From JAVBQB01 sp031549265 (GTDB taxonomy: Bacteria; Bacillota; Clostridia; Oscillospirales; JAVBQB01): a DNA stretch of 64,000 nucleotides. Position 1 is the stretch's first letter. Each line of letters starts with the position of its first letter. The stretch is from NCBI GenBank assembly GCA_031549265.1, contig JAVBQB010000002.1, positions 883,242-947,241 on the forward strand, given 5' to 3'. Position numbers and translations under genes: made by a program. Positions 44,724 to 53,210 of this stretch are shown piece after piece. A model generated the notes under the pieces. That model saw nothing but the letters and a program-made list of their open reading frames with translations. It did no database searches and was not told where the DNA came from.

Positions 44724-44752
44724 ATTATAATTGAAATTAATACCATCTGCAA
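44724..44752 (-). promoter_or_regulatory. Sigma-A promoter of the glycosyltransferase-cca operon
   Basis: Minus strand: TTGCAG (44752-44747), 17-base spacer, perfect TATAAT (44729-44724), about 50 bases before the start codon. Confidence 0.75.
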
Positions 44753-44833
44753 GCGAATAAACGAACTTCTTGCAGCATTCGCATAAAACTGCAGCAAATG
44801 AGTATAGAATCTCTTTGACACTGAAGCATTAAT

Positions 44834-44894
44834 AACAAACAAAGGCGAAACCAAACCCTTCCGGAGAATTTCGGAACGGGCAATGGATTTCGCC
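44834..44894 (-). terminator. Terminator of spoVG
   Basis: Minus strand: GGCGAAA ... TTTCGCC (outer 44894-44888 / 44850-44844) enclosing TTCCG/CGGAA, then TTTGTTTGTT. Lies 44 bases after the spoVG stop. Confidence 0.8.
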
Positions 44895-44937
44895 GTCGTG
44901 GGATTAAAACAGCGGATCAGAACTGGTTGTCCAGCGT

Positions 44938-45198
44938 TTAGTCAACGCATTCCGCAAGGTACTTCTCAATTACAATACGTTCTAATCTCTCACGCATTTG
45001 AGCATTGATAGGATGGGCAATATCGCTGAAACCGCCGTCGGGAAGCTTACGCGACGGCATTGCCAGAAAGAGTTTTTCGGGGCCTTCAATGACCTTGATA
45101 TCATGCACGGTGAATTCACCGTCAAAACTGACGCTGACAAGTGCACGCATTCTGCCATCGGTCTCGATTCTTTTTATTCTGACTTCTGTTATTTCCAA
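44938..45198 (-). CDS. spoVG: SpoVG regulator
   Basis: Small nucleic-acid-binding protein affecting sporulation septation and, in other Firmicutes, RNA-level control. The sequence follows the family closely: LEITEVRIKRIETDGRMRA at the start, then EFTVHDIKVIEG, AMPSRKLPDGGFSDIAHPIN. I place the start at TTG 45198, which gives the usual M-E-I-T-x-V-R and has GGAG 8 bases upstream; ATG 45216 adds six residues but has no ribosome site. 86 residues. No convincing sigma-H promoter is seen upstream. Confidence 0.95.
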   Translation of the reverse strand: MEITEVRIKRIETDGRMRALVSVSFDGEFTVHDIKVIEGPEKLFLAMPSRKLPDGGFSDIAHPINAQMRERLERIVIEKYLAECVD

Positions 45199-45548
45199 AG
45201 TATACGCTCCAATCATCTAAATAATTGTAATTTTTCGATTGACTTACAATTAACTGTTTCTATTTTTTCCTGGTCACAATATAATAATACTGTGTTGTGC
45301 TGAGATAATTTGCTTGGGCTACATCGTGCAATGGATTTTGCGTTTTTCGGTTTAATAAAGTTTGTTTTGGCGGCATTGCTAAAGCTGCAGGTGTGGCGCT
45401 TGGAAGAAGGATCATAATTATGACACTAAATCACAATTGGCTTTAATTCTATTGACTGACCGGCATCCATGCATTAGAATGTTCAGGAATCGAAAAATTG
45501 CATTTTATCAAATTCCCGCAGGGTTATGAATTGTTCGGAGGTCGCAAC
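45199..45548. other. Divergent intergenic region spoVG / murC
   Basis: 350 bases with no gene. It holds the murC promoter (45452-45480). A TATAAT at 45284 region has only a weak -35 at 17 bases. An AGGAAAA on the minus strand near 45263-45270 resembles half of a sigma-H promoter but lacks the GAAT element. Confidence 0.6.
45452..45480 (+). promoter_or_regulatory. Sigma-A promoter of murC
   Basis: TTGACT (45452-45457), 17-base spacer, TAGAAT (45475-45480), 69 bases before murC. Confidence 0.7.
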
Positions 45549-46934
45549 ATGTCAAGAAAACCAATAGAAGATTTCCTTATTCCCGGAAAGCGTGTACATC
45601 TGATCGGGATCGGAGGAGTGTCGATGTATGCCCTGGGAGAGGTCTTGCGCGATAAAGGTATCTTCATTTCCGGATCAGATATTCAGGATAGCGATGCTGT
45701 TCGTAAACTGCGGCAAAAAGGCACAAATGTGGTTATAGGTCATTTCAGCCAGAACATTGAAGGCGCGGATTGTATAATTCGCACCGCCGCCGCCAGGGAC
45801 GACAATGTCGAGGTTCAGGCGGCAAGGCTCTCGGGGATTCCGGTTTTCGAGAGAGCCGAGGTATGGGGCGCGATAATGAAAGCATACAAAAACGCGCTTT
45901 GCATCGCAGGTACGCACGGAAAAACGACGACGACGTCGATGTCGACACAAATCGCGATAACCGCAAATTTGGATCCGACCGTCATGATAGGAGGCATGTT
46001 CCCGTTAATCGGCGCGGGGCATCGCGTTGGGCAGGGTGACTTGATAATTATGGAGGCGTGCGAATATTGCGACTCGTTTTTAAATTTTAGTCCAACGGTT
46101 GCAACAATAACAAATATTGAAGCGGATCACCTCGATTATTTCTCTGGACTTGAAGAAATAGTTGCCTCCTTTAATAAGTATTCCGCGTTGACTCCCGAAG
46201 ATGGGACTGTTGTATATAACATGGACGATCAGGCCGCAGTTACAGCCATAACCGGAATTAACAGAAGATTAATGGCGTTTGGCATTGACAATGGCGATGT
46301 CCACACAGAGAATCTAGAATTCGACGGGGCGCTTGCCGGGTTTGATATTATATTTGAAGGTAAGAAAATAACAAATGTCAAGTTAAAAGTGCCCGGGAAA
46401 TATAATGTGTATAACGCGCTCGCAGCAGCAGCGTCAATGGTCGCTCTCGGCGCTGATTATGAAGCAATCGGCCTTGCGCTATCCGAGTTTACGGGATCGG
46501 GCAGGAGGTATGAGTATAAGGGCGAGCTGAACGGAGCGGTTGTTTACGATGACTACGCTCACCATCCAAGCGAGATCACTGCGGTGCTGTCGGCGGCTAA
46601 AGCGCAGTCAAAAAGCAGAGTGATCTGTGTATTTCAACCACATACCTATACGAGAACCAACGCGTTGCTGGCGGATTTCGCAAGAGAGCTCAGCGCGGCT
46701 GATATTGTTATTCTGCCCGATATTTACGCCGCAAGAGAGAATAACACCGTGGGAATTTCATCCAAAAACCTTGCTGACTTAATACCCGGGGCAAAATACA
46801 TTCAAAGCTTTACTGAGATAGCGGATTATTTGTCGGAAATTGTCGAAAGTGACGACATAGTACTCACAGTCGGAGCAGGGGATGTGTATCTCATTGGAGA
46901 TCTGATAACTAAAAAAAAGGGCAAGCTAAATTGA
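45549..46934 (+). CDS. murC: UDP-N-acetylmuramate--L-alanine ligase MurC
   Basis: First Mur ligase of the stem-peptide pathway. VHLIGIGGVSMYALGE near residue 14, the P-loop GTHGKTTTTS near 117-126, the EACEYCDSFL and NIEADHLDYF blocks near 175-205 and YDDYAHHPSEI near 335 are typical. 461 residues; ATG 45549 follows GGAGG by 7 bases, while a TTG at 45498 is less likely. It is monocistronic with its own promoter, far from the dcw cluster, which lacks murC and murD. MurC, not MurD, is supported by the AHHP motif and the N-terminal GIGG. Confidence 0.94.
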   Translation: MSRKPIEDFLIPGKRVHLIGIGGVSMYALGEVLRDKGIFISGSDIQDSDAVRKLRQKGTNVVIGHFSQNIEGADCIIRTAAARDDNVEVQAARLSGIPVFERAEVWGAIMKAYKNALCIAGTHGKTTTTSMSTQIAITANLDPTVMIGGMFPLIGAGHRVGQGDLIIMEACEYCDSFLNFSPTVATITNIEADHLDYFSGLEEIVASFNKYSALTPEDGTVVYNMDDQAAVTAITGINRRLMAFGIDNGDVHTENLEFDGALAGFDIIFEGKKITNVKLKVPGKYNVYNALAAAASMVALGADYEAIGLALSEFTGSGRRYEYKGELNGAVVYDDYAHHPSEITAVLSAAKAQSKSRVICVFQPHTYTRTNALLADFARELSAADIVILPDIYAARENNTVGISSKNLADLIPGAKYIQSFTEIADYLSEIVESDDIVLTVGAGDVYLIGDLITKKKGKLN

Positions 46935-46944
46935 TTAGCTTGCC
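46920..46944 (+). terminator. Hairpin over the murC stop codon
   Basis: GGCAAGCTAA / TTAGCTTGCC, loop ATTGA; the TGA stop lies in the loop. It lacks a following T tract, so termination is uncertain. Confidence 0.45.
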
Positions 46945-47058
46945 TGGCTTAATTGAAACATGAAAATGTCTTAACACGCTAATTATGATTATATATAGTC
47001 TGATATCCAAATTAATATCAATAGATTATTGTTGTGGCAACTTTGTAAACTGTTCAGT

Positions 47059-48084
47059 TTATTGAAGTTGCTTTCTTCTTGAAAGGTTAATTGTTCCGTC
47101 TTGCATTTCGTTGATTGATTCCAAAGATTTGCCGGTGCCGTACGCGACGCAGGATATAGGCTCGTCGGCGATACGAGTGGCGATTCCTGTTTTGGAAGAG
47201 ATCAGTTGATCAAATCCCCAAAGAAGGCTGCCGCCGCCGGTCATGACAATACCATTGGTAGATATGTCCGCCACAAGCTCCGGGGGAGTCCGTTCGAGCA
47301 CTCCGTGGATTGCCTCGACAATTCTGGACGAAACCTCCTCGAAAGCGTCAACCATTTCGGTGGACGAAACCGTGAACACTCTTGGCAGTCCGGTCATCAG
47401 ACATCTGCCCTTGATATCGGTCGTGACCTCTTCGGGGCGGGAGTATACGCAGCCGATGGTCATTTTCAAATCCTCGGCAGTGCGCTCACCGATCAGGACG
47501 TTGTGTTTTCTGCGGATGTATTTGACGATGGCTTCGTCAAACTGATCCCCCGCTATTTTAATAGAAGTGGACTCAACTATACCGCCGAGTGAAATTACCG
47601 CGACATCGGTTGTTCCGCCGCCGATGTCAACCACCATATGTCCGTTAGCCAGTGTAATATCAATGCCGGCTCCGATCGCGGCGGCGACCGGTTCTTCGAT
47701 CAGGTAAACGCGCCTCGCGCCTGCCTGCATTCCCGCGTCAATAACGGCGCGTTCCTCGACTTCGGTTATACCGCTGGGGACACAGATGACTATCCGGGGT
47801 TTGACTAGACGGAATCCCGAAACTTTTTTCAGGAATTCCTTTATCATTCTCTCGGTCATATCGTAATCCGAAATAACGCCTTCCCTGAGCGGGCGGATGG
47901 CAACGATATTACCGGGTGTTCGGCCGAGCATTTTTTGGGCGTCGGTGCCCACTTTTAGAAGTTTGCCTGTATTTTTGTCAAGCGCGACGACTGAGGGCTC
48001 ACGAAGCACTACTCCTTTGCCGCGAACAAAAACAAGTATCGATGCAGTACCGAGGTCCAGACCGATATCTCTATTCAAAACCAT
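47059..48084 (-). CDS. mreB: Rod-shape actin MreB/Mbl
   Basis: Actin-like ATPase that guides lateral wall synthesis. Phosphate-1 loop DIGLDLGTASILVF at residues about 5-18, VDIGGGTTDVAVISLGG near 155, and GIVMTGGGSLLWG near 280. 341 residues from ATG 48084 with GGAGGG upstream. There is no mreC or mreD next to it, so it resembles the stand-alone Mbl/MreBH-type copies; which paralogue it is cannot be decided here. It has its own strong promoter. Confidence 0.93.
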   Translation of the reverse strand: MVLNRDIGLDLGTASILVFVRGKGVVLREPSVVALDKNTGKLLKVGTDAQKMLGRTPGNIVAIRPLREGVISDYDMTERMIKEFLKKVSGFRLVKPRIVICVPSGITEVEERAVIDAGMQAGARRVYLIEEPVAAAIGAGIDITLANGHMVVDIGGGTTDVAVISLGGIVESTSIKIAGDQFDEAIVKYIRRKHNVLIGERTAEDLKMTIGCVYSRPEEVTTDIKGRCLMTGLPRVFTVSSTEMVDAFEEVSSRIVEAIHGVLERTPPELVADISTNGIVMTGGGSLLWGFDQLISSKTGIATRIADEPISCVAYGTGKSLESINEMQDGTINLSRRKQLQ

Positions 48085-48145
48085 TGAACCCTCCAAAGTA
48101 TTACATATCAAGCGTTACGCAAACTCATGGCTTTGTCGCTCATGA

Positions 48146-48174
48146 ATTATATATCATAGATATCTATTTTTCAA
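48146..48174 (-). promoter_or_regulatory. Strong sigma-A promoter of mreB
   Basis: Minus strand: TTGAAA (48174-48169), 17-base spacer, perfect TATAAT (48151-48146). The spacer contains the 12-bp perfect palindrome ATAGATATCTAT (48156-48167), a possible operator. Confidence 0.8.
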
Positions 48175-48225
48175 TAGGCAATGTAATAAAAAAACAACTA
48201 AAAATTCATTTGGTATTTTCGGTAT

Positions 48226-48891
48226 TTATTTGGCGTTTTCGGTACCGGAGGCGTTAGCAAGTGTCACACAGACAACCGATTCAGCGCCTGCCTGAAGTAA
48301 AACCGAAGCGCATGAATTGAGTGTCGAGCAGCTCGTGACAATATCGTCAATGAGCAGGACGCGCTTATTCTGGATTAGCTCCGGATCGATTACAACGTAA
48401 GCACCGGTTACGTTTTTTCGCCTTTCTTCATGGTCGGAGATCGTTGACTGCGCAACTGTATGAACCTGCTTGAAAAGCGTCTCGACGGCGACCGTGTCAA
48501 GCTCAAGAGCCGCGGCCTGAGCCATAAGCATACTTTGGTCATATCCGCGTGCTTTTTTGCGCTCTTTGCTAACCGGAACCCAGGTAATGATATCATAGTC
48601 CGCCACTTCATTCTTTATACAATCCGCAACAATTTTCCCAAATCCGCGGGCATATCCTGCCATACCGCTGAACTTGAAGCGGTGGATGGCGTTTCGGACG
48701 TTGTCGCGATAAAACAAGGGAGCCACAGCGTAGTCAAAGGACTCCCCATAAATCCGGACTCCGTCGGTATACGGAAGGTTTTCGGCGCACTTTGAACAAT
48801 GATACCTTTCTCTGCCGGTTAGAAACGCCCGGCAATAGATGCATCTTGGCGGGAAAATAAAATCAAGAAGTGCTGACAAGAATTTACCCAT
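48226..48891 (-). CDS. comFC: ComFC-family phosphoribosyltransferase
   Basis: ComF/GntX family protein used in DNA uptake or linked repair. An N-terminal zinc ribbon (PPRCIYCRAF then CSKCAENLP) is followed by a type I phosphoribosyltransferase fold with the PRPP loop VLLIDDIVTSCST near residue 185. WVPVSKERKKARGYDQS near 120 is also typical. ATG 48891 gives 222 residues, with AGGTGG about 10 bases upstream; earlier in-frame ATGs exist at 48912 and 48963. No comFA is adjacent. The last codons take part in a short direct repeat. Confidence 0.87.
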   Translation of the reverse strand: MGKFLSALLDFIFPPRCIYCRAFLTGRERYHCSKCAENLPYTDGVRIYGESFDYAVAPLFYRDNVRNAIHRFKFSGMAGYARGFGKIVADCIKNEVADYDIITWVPVSKERKKARGYDQSMLMAQAAALELDTVAVETLFKQVHTVAQSTISDHEERRKNVTGAYVVIDPELIQNKRVLLIDDIVTSCSTLNSCASVLLQAGAESVVCVTLANASGTENAK

Positions 48892-49262
48892 GTTCTGATC
48901 GCCACCTAACATTTGTTGCGAATGTCCGTAAATGATGTTGTCAGTCATTGTGGTGCAGCGCATTAAATGGATAATTCGTCCATAATCTATACTTCATTAT
49001 ACATCAATCAGGGGATTAGTCAAGCACGACCGTCCGGAGCGGTCTGCTGCAAAAACAGCAATCGTCTACAGTGGAGTTCCTGTGGAAAACGGAAAACGTC
49101 GCCATATATAGCGCGGATTGACCATTATTGACAATTGATTTTGAAATGCAGACGGTTTGTGCCGCCGCGAATACTAAAATAATAAATAAAGTGCGGGCGG
49201 TATTAAATGGTGCCTCACCGGAAATAATGACTGATACTTGATTGTCCGGGGAGGTAGCGATT
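48892..49262. other. Divergent intergenic region comFC / sigG
   Basis: 371 bases without a credible gene. It carries a sigma-F-like promoter for sigG (49199-49229). Nothing else stands out except an AT-rich run at 49171-49190. Confidence 0.6.
49199..49229 (+). promoter_or_regulatory. Sigma-F-type promoter of sigG
   Basis: GGTATT (49199-49204), 15-base spacer, GGAAATAATG (49220-49229). The -10 matches nine of ten positions of the GGnrAnAnTw consensus, and the -35 is close to wGyATA. sigG is a known sigma-F target in Bacillus and Clostridium, so site and biology agree. Confidence 0.65.
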
Positions 49263-50033
49263 TTGCAGGGAAAGGTTGAAATTTGCGGTGTCAACACCTC
49301 AAAACTAAAAGTCTTGCCTAATCATGAAATCGTGTCTCTGCTTCATCGCACGAAGAGTGGCGACAGAGGCGCCAGAGAAGACCTTATTGCTGGCAATTTG
49401 CGGTTGGTGCTCAGTGTAATACAGCGCTTTTTGAACAGGGGAGAGTTGGTAGACGACTTATTTCAGGTAGGCTGCGTCGGGCTGATAAAGGCAATTGACA
49501 ACTTTGATATATCGCAGAATGTCAGGTTCTCAACCTATGCCGTGCCGATGATAATCGGAGAAATACGCAGGTACCTCAGAGACAACAGTTCAATCCGCGT
49601 CAGCAGATCCATGAGAGACACCGCGTACAAAGTTCTACAGACCCGCGAACGTCTGATTGGTCAAAACCAGCGGGAGCCGACCGTTGAAGAGGTTGCGCTG
49701 GCACTGGGCATCCCAAGGGAAGAGGTTGTGTTTTCTCTGGACGCGATTATGGATCCGGTATCGCTGTACGAGCCGGTATATTCGGACGGCGGAGACGCGA
49801 TTTGCGTTATGGATCAGGTTCGAGACAATAAAAACAGCGACGACAACTGGCTGGAACGCATCGCCCTGAAAGAAGCTATTACAAGGCTTGGGGACAGAGA
49901 GAGGCATATTCTGTCACTGCGTTTTTACGACGGGAAAACGCAGATGGAAGTCGCGTCTGAGATTGGAATAAGCCAGGCGCAGGTCAGCAGACTGGAAAAA
50001 AACGCGATTAACCAGATTCGAAAGTATTTATAA
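49263..50033 (+). CDS. sigG: Forespore sigma factor SigG
   Basis: Late forespore RNA polymerase sigma factor. The diagnostic N-terminus KVEICGVNTSKL is present, followed by region 2 (DLFQVGCVGLIKAIDNFD, RFSTYAVPMIIGEIRRYLRD), region 3, and region 4 with the HTH GISQAQVSRLEKNA. Start at TTG 49263, about 8 bases after GGGGAGG; an earlier TTG (49242) lies before the ribosome site. 256 residues. It is not next to spoIIGA-sigE, unlike in Bacillus. Confidence 0.94.
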   Translation: MQGKVEICGVNTSKLKVLPNHEIVSLLHRTKSGDRGAREDLIAGNLRLVLSVIQRFLNRGELVDDLFQVGCVGLIKAIDNFDISQNVRFSTYAVPMIIGEIRRYLRDNSSIRVSRSMRDTAYKVLQTRERLIGQNQREPTVEEVALALGIPREEVVFSLDAIMDPVSLYEPVYSDGGDAICVMDQVRDNKNSDDNWLERIALKEAITRLGDRERHILSLRFYDGKTQMEVASEIGISQAQVSRLEKNAINQIRKYL

Positions 50034-50050
50034 GGCGAAACTGCGCAGGG

Positions 50051-50830
50051 CTAGCCGACAAAGATTTCACCTTGGAGATAGAGCGCTGCTCTACCCGCGA
50101 TTTTTACGCGATCGCCGCAGTTTTCGCAGATTAAAGTTCCGCCGCGTTTTGACAGTTGCATTGCAACCATTTTGTCTTTTTTCAGCACTTCGCTCCAAAA
50201 TGGAATCAAAGTGGAATGAGCGGAGCCTGTGACCGGGTCTTCCTGAATGCCCGCTCCGGGTGCGAAAAATCTCGAAACAAAGTCCGCGCCGCTACCTTTG
50301 GCGGTGACGATGAGGCCAAAGCAACCGGGGAGTTTTGATACAAGCGACATATCGGGAGCAAGGCTCCTGACTTCCTGCTCGCTGCTCACAACCAGCATCA
50401 TGTCCCTTGAAAGATACGCGCCTGTGACCGGCGTTCCAATAGCTTTTTCCATTTCCTGAATAATATCTATTTGTTTAGGCGGCCTTGCCGGAAAATCCAG
50501 AACAAATAAGTCGTCTTGACGAGCGACACTCAGGATGCCGCTCATTGTTCGGAACTCCATCATTTCAGCGCCTGGGTCAGCAAAGGTCGAGATGACGAAA
50601 GCGCCGGCCAGGGTTGCGTGTCCGCACAAGTCAATTTCCACTTCGGGCGAGAACCAGCGCAAATCATAGTGATCTTCTCGCTTGGCGATAAACGCGGTCT
50701 CTGCCAGGTTATTCTCTGCCGCGATGCTCTGCATCAGCGAATCGTCAGGCCATTCGTCCAGCATGCAGACGCCTGCCGGGTTGCCATGAAAAAGGCGATC
50801 CGTGAAAGCGTCAACAATATAGTATCGCAT
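50051..50830 (-). CDS. PhzF-family isomerase-like protein
   Basis: Member of the PhzF/YddE family, two-lobed diaminopimelate-epimerase-like fold. The N-terminus YYIVDAFTDRLFHGNPAGV, the catalytic Glu in ENNLAETAF near residue 45, FSPEVEIDLCGHATLA near 65, and DPVTGSAHSTLIPFW near 205 are diagnostic. The substrate of most members is unknown; no phenazine genes are nearby. 259 residues, ATG 50830 with GGAGGAC upstream. It converges on sigG with only 17 bases between the stops. Confidence 0.9.
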   Translation of the reverse strand: MRYYIVDAFTDRLFHGNPAGVCMLDEWPDDSLMQSIAAENNLAETAFIAKREDHYDLRWFSPEVEIDLCGHATLAGAFVISTFADPGAEMMEFRTMSGILSVARQDDLFVLDFPARPPKQIDIIQEMEKAIGTPVTGAYLSRDMMLVVSSEQEVRSLAPDMSLVSKLPGCFGLIVTAKGSGADFVSRFFAPGAGIQEDPVTGSAHSTLIPFWSEVLKKDKMVAMQLSKRGGTLICENCGDRVKIAGRAALYLQGEIFVG

Positions 50831-50884
50831 AATAAGTCCTCCATAATTTAAACGGAATATGAAAAGATTCAAGATTGGTGTTGG

Positions 50885-50981
50885 ATTAATTTCCAATCAC
50901 TTACGCCGGGATGCCAGTAGAAGGATCTCAAAATCCTACTAGGACATCCCGGCGTGATAATTAAATACTATGGAAATTAAT
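50885..50981. repeat. Nested inverted repeat of about 97 bp
   Basis: Outer arms ATTAATTTCCA (50885-50895) and TGGAAATTAAT (50971-50981); inner arms ACGCCGGGATG (50903-50913) and CATCCCGGCGT (50945-50955), both perfect; the centre adds AGTAG/CTACT. No T tract follows in either direction. It may be a REP/MITE-like repeat or a processed RNA element; only one copy is seen here. Confidence 0.7.
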
Positions 50982-51072
50982 GTGAAGCCAATAAAGCTGT
51001 TTTCAGACCGCGAGCCACTTCAGTGCGCTGTTGGGCGTCCTAGAGCGGTCGCTGGCAAAATCCGCGGCGGTA

Positions 51073-52881
51073 TTAATACTTGCCGTAGCCAACGCCGTCG
51101 TCGTGAGTGTAATTCGAAGGATTAGGCAGCCTGTGTGCCGGGGGCAGAGAGGGACGGTGATCATACGCTTGCTTGGGAGCCGCGTCTCTCAGGACAAATT
51201 TCGAGATCAGGCTATTTAAGTCCTCGGACAGGTTGCTCATTTCCTTGGAGGCAGCGGCGCTCTCTTCGGCGGTCGCCGAGTTCTGCTGAACGACCTGCGC
51301 AACCTGGTCGATACCCATATTGATTTGATGTATTGATTCGCTCTGCATGTTGGAGGATTTGGCAATCTCGCTCACAATCTCGCTTGACCGGTTTATTCCG
51401 CTAACAATATCGTTCAGGCTGGCGGCTGTTTCGTCCGCAATTCTGGCGCCGAGCTGCGCTTTTTCCATAGAGTCAGCGATCATGCTGTTCGTATTTTTGG
51501 CGGCGGAGGCGCTTTTTGCGGCCAGGTTGCGTACTTCTTCGGCAACCACCGCAAATCCCTTGCCGTGCTGTCCTGCGCGCGCGGCTTCAACCGCGGCGTT
51601 GAGAGCCAGAATATTTGTTTGGAAAGCAATACTGTCAATAACCTTAATAACCTGGCTGATGTTCTGGCTGGCCTCGTTGATTTCCTTGACAGCCTGCATC
51701 ATCCGGCTCATTTGCTCAGAGCCCTTTTCGGCGTTTGCTTTGATGGTGTCGGCAAGTTCGGCCGCATCGCCAGCCATTTCGGCGTTTTCTTTCGTTTTCT
51801 GAGTCATCGCGCTGATGGAACTAGACAGCTGCTCAACCGCGGATGCCTGCTCGGTCGAGCCCTGCGCCAGCGACTGAGCGCCGTCAGCGATCTGCATTGA
51901 GCCGGAGGCAACCTGTTCTGCGGACTCGTTGATTTTTGAGAACATGTTGTTCAGATTTTCAAGCATCATATGTAGAGCGTTGCCGATCGTATCCTTTTTG
52001 CTGACCAGCTTGACCTCGGGCGTAAGATCGCCCGACGCGACTATTTCGAGCGTTTTGGTTTTTTCAATCAGCGATTCCATCATGATAGAGAAGCTCAAAG
52101 CAAACTGGCCAAATTCGTCATTATATTTAGAGTCCGCTTGAATTGCGGTTATCATTTCGTTCGAGAAATTCAAATCTCCGGTTTCGCCAACCTGTTTGGT
52201 CGCCGCCAGTACACGCCTGAGAGGCTTCGTTACCAGTGAGGCAATAAAGAAAGCCAGGAGGACGGCGAGTATTACGCCGACGGACATGACAACTCCGAGC
52301 AGTACGGAGCGCTGAACGCTGAGTCCTTTATTTTCCTCGACTTTATCGAATGCCAGTTTGTCATTGAGCGCGAACGCCTCGTCCAAATATCCGGAAATGG
52401 TGGAACCCAAATCATCCATATTTTTAATGGCGGTGGCCATTGCAGCCGTATCTCCGGAGGTAACCGCGGATCTGACATCGTCTTTGACTTTTGCAAAATC
52501 ATTGTTGTACAACTTTTCAATGGTTCTGTAAAGCGTTTCCTCTTCGCTGTTGGAAAGGTAATTTTTATACTCTTTAAAAGAGGTGTTGAACAAATCTTCT
52601 TTTTCTTTAAGACTCACGGATTCCGCTTGCGAAAACTGAGGATCGGCGGTCAGGAAGATAACCATATTATTCGCGCAGATTCGTTGAGAAGCGAGCGTGT
52701 CATACATAACCGCGATCATTCCCATCGGCTTGGCGTTATAAAGGTACATCTCCTCGTCTTCCTCGCTTAGCGTGGACATTGAGTTGATTCCGACCAATCC
52801 GATTGCCAGCGCAATCAGAATGACAATAAGGAACGCGAAAACAAGCTTTAATGTCAGCTTTAGATTTTTTATGGCGTTCAT
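51073..52881 (-). CDS. Methyl-accepting chemotaxis protein
   Basis: Transmembrane chemoreceptor of 602 residues. Membrane segment one at about 12-32, a four-helix-bundle sensor domain to about 190, segment two at about 193-218, HAMP, then a long cytoplasmic signalling coil with the hairpin tip IDSIAFQTNILALNAAVEAA near 430-450. ATG 52881 with GGGAGG upstream; an in-frame ATG at 52959 is in the promoter region. The C-terminus is Pro/His/Tyr-rich (ending GVGYGKY), a low-complexity tail without a classic NWETF-type tether. No che or flagellar genes are in the window; the ligand is unknown. Confidence 0.93.
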   Translation of the reverse strand: MNAIKNLKLTLKLVFAFLIVILIALAIGLVGINSMSTLSEEDEEMYLYNAKPMGMIAVMYDTLASQRICANNMVIFLTADPQFSQAESVSLKEKEDLFNTSFKEYKNYLSNSEEETLYRTIEKLYNNDFAKVKDDVRSAVTSGDTAAMATAIKNMDDLGSTISGYLDEAFALNDKLAFDKVEENKGLSVQRSVLLGVVMSVGVILAVLLAFFIASLVTKPLRRVLAATKQVGETGDLNFSNEMITAIQADSKYNDEFGQFALSFSIMMESLIEKTKTLEIVASGDLTPEVKLVSKKDTIGNALHMMLENLNNMFSKINESAEQVASGSMQIADGAQSLAQGSTEQASAVEQLSSSISAMTQKTKENAEMAGDAAELADTIKANAEKGSEQMSRMMQAVKEINEASQNISQVIKVIDSIAFQTNILALNAAVEAARAGQHGKGFAVVAEEVRNLAAKSASAAKNTNSMIADSMEKAQLGARIADETAASLNDIVSGINRSSEIVSEIAKSSNMQSESIHQINMGIDQVAQVVQQNSATAEESAAASKEMSNLSEDLNSLISKFVLRDAAPKQAYDHRPSLPPAHRLPNPSNYTHDDGVGYGKY

Positions 52882-52943
52882 CCGTTTTCCTCCCACATTC
52901 GTATATTTCCAGATAACTTCTAACATACAGTAGTTCCTAAACA

Positions 52944-52972
52944 ACATTAACACACGCATAATATGTTGTCAA
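52944..52972 (-). promoter_or_regulatory. Candidate sigma-A promoter of the chemoreceptor
   Basis: Minus strand: perfect TTGACA (52972-52967), 17-base spacer, weak TAATGT (52949-52944). No sigma-D-type GCCGATAA element is seen. Confidence 0.45.
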
Positions 52973-53087
52973 TTGGGTAAATTCCAGTATTTACTTATAA
53001 AAAAGGACTATTTTCCCAGCCGATTGTGTTTTATTGGAAAAGTCTTGTGCAACGTTGCTTTGCCATTTGAGCAGCGATTCTGTTCAT

Positions 53088-53129
53088 GTAAAAGCTCCGC
53101 TTCAAGCACAAAGCTTAAAGGCGGAGCTT
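53088..53129 (-). terminator. Terminator of the methyltransferase gene
   Basis: Minus strand: AAGCTCCGC / GCGGAGCTT arms (53129-53121 and 53100-53092) around an inner AAGC/GCTT, then TTTTA. Lies 82 bases after the gene. Confidence 0.6.
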
Positions 53130-53210
53130 CAAATAGATGGCAGTGTCAGAAACACGGCTTTTAGAACGTAGGAAAGCTAACATTTTTTTATGAGCGGAAG
53201 ACAGAGGTTC

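Larger units (their letters stand above)
52882..53210. other. Intergenic region between the chemoreceptor and methyltransferase genes
   Basis: 329 bases. It holds the receptor promoter (52944-52972) and a terminator (53092-53129) for the gene upstream on the minus strand. No gene is seen in the remainder. Confidence 0.65.

Noticed and set aside
45199..45280. Sigma-H promoter for spoVG
   Set aside because: Only an AGGA-like -35 half is visible; the GAAT -10 is missing at the right spacing.
50885..50981. Ordinary terminator of the chemoreceptor gene
   Set aside because: No T run follows the stem in either direction and the arms are nested over almost 100 bases.
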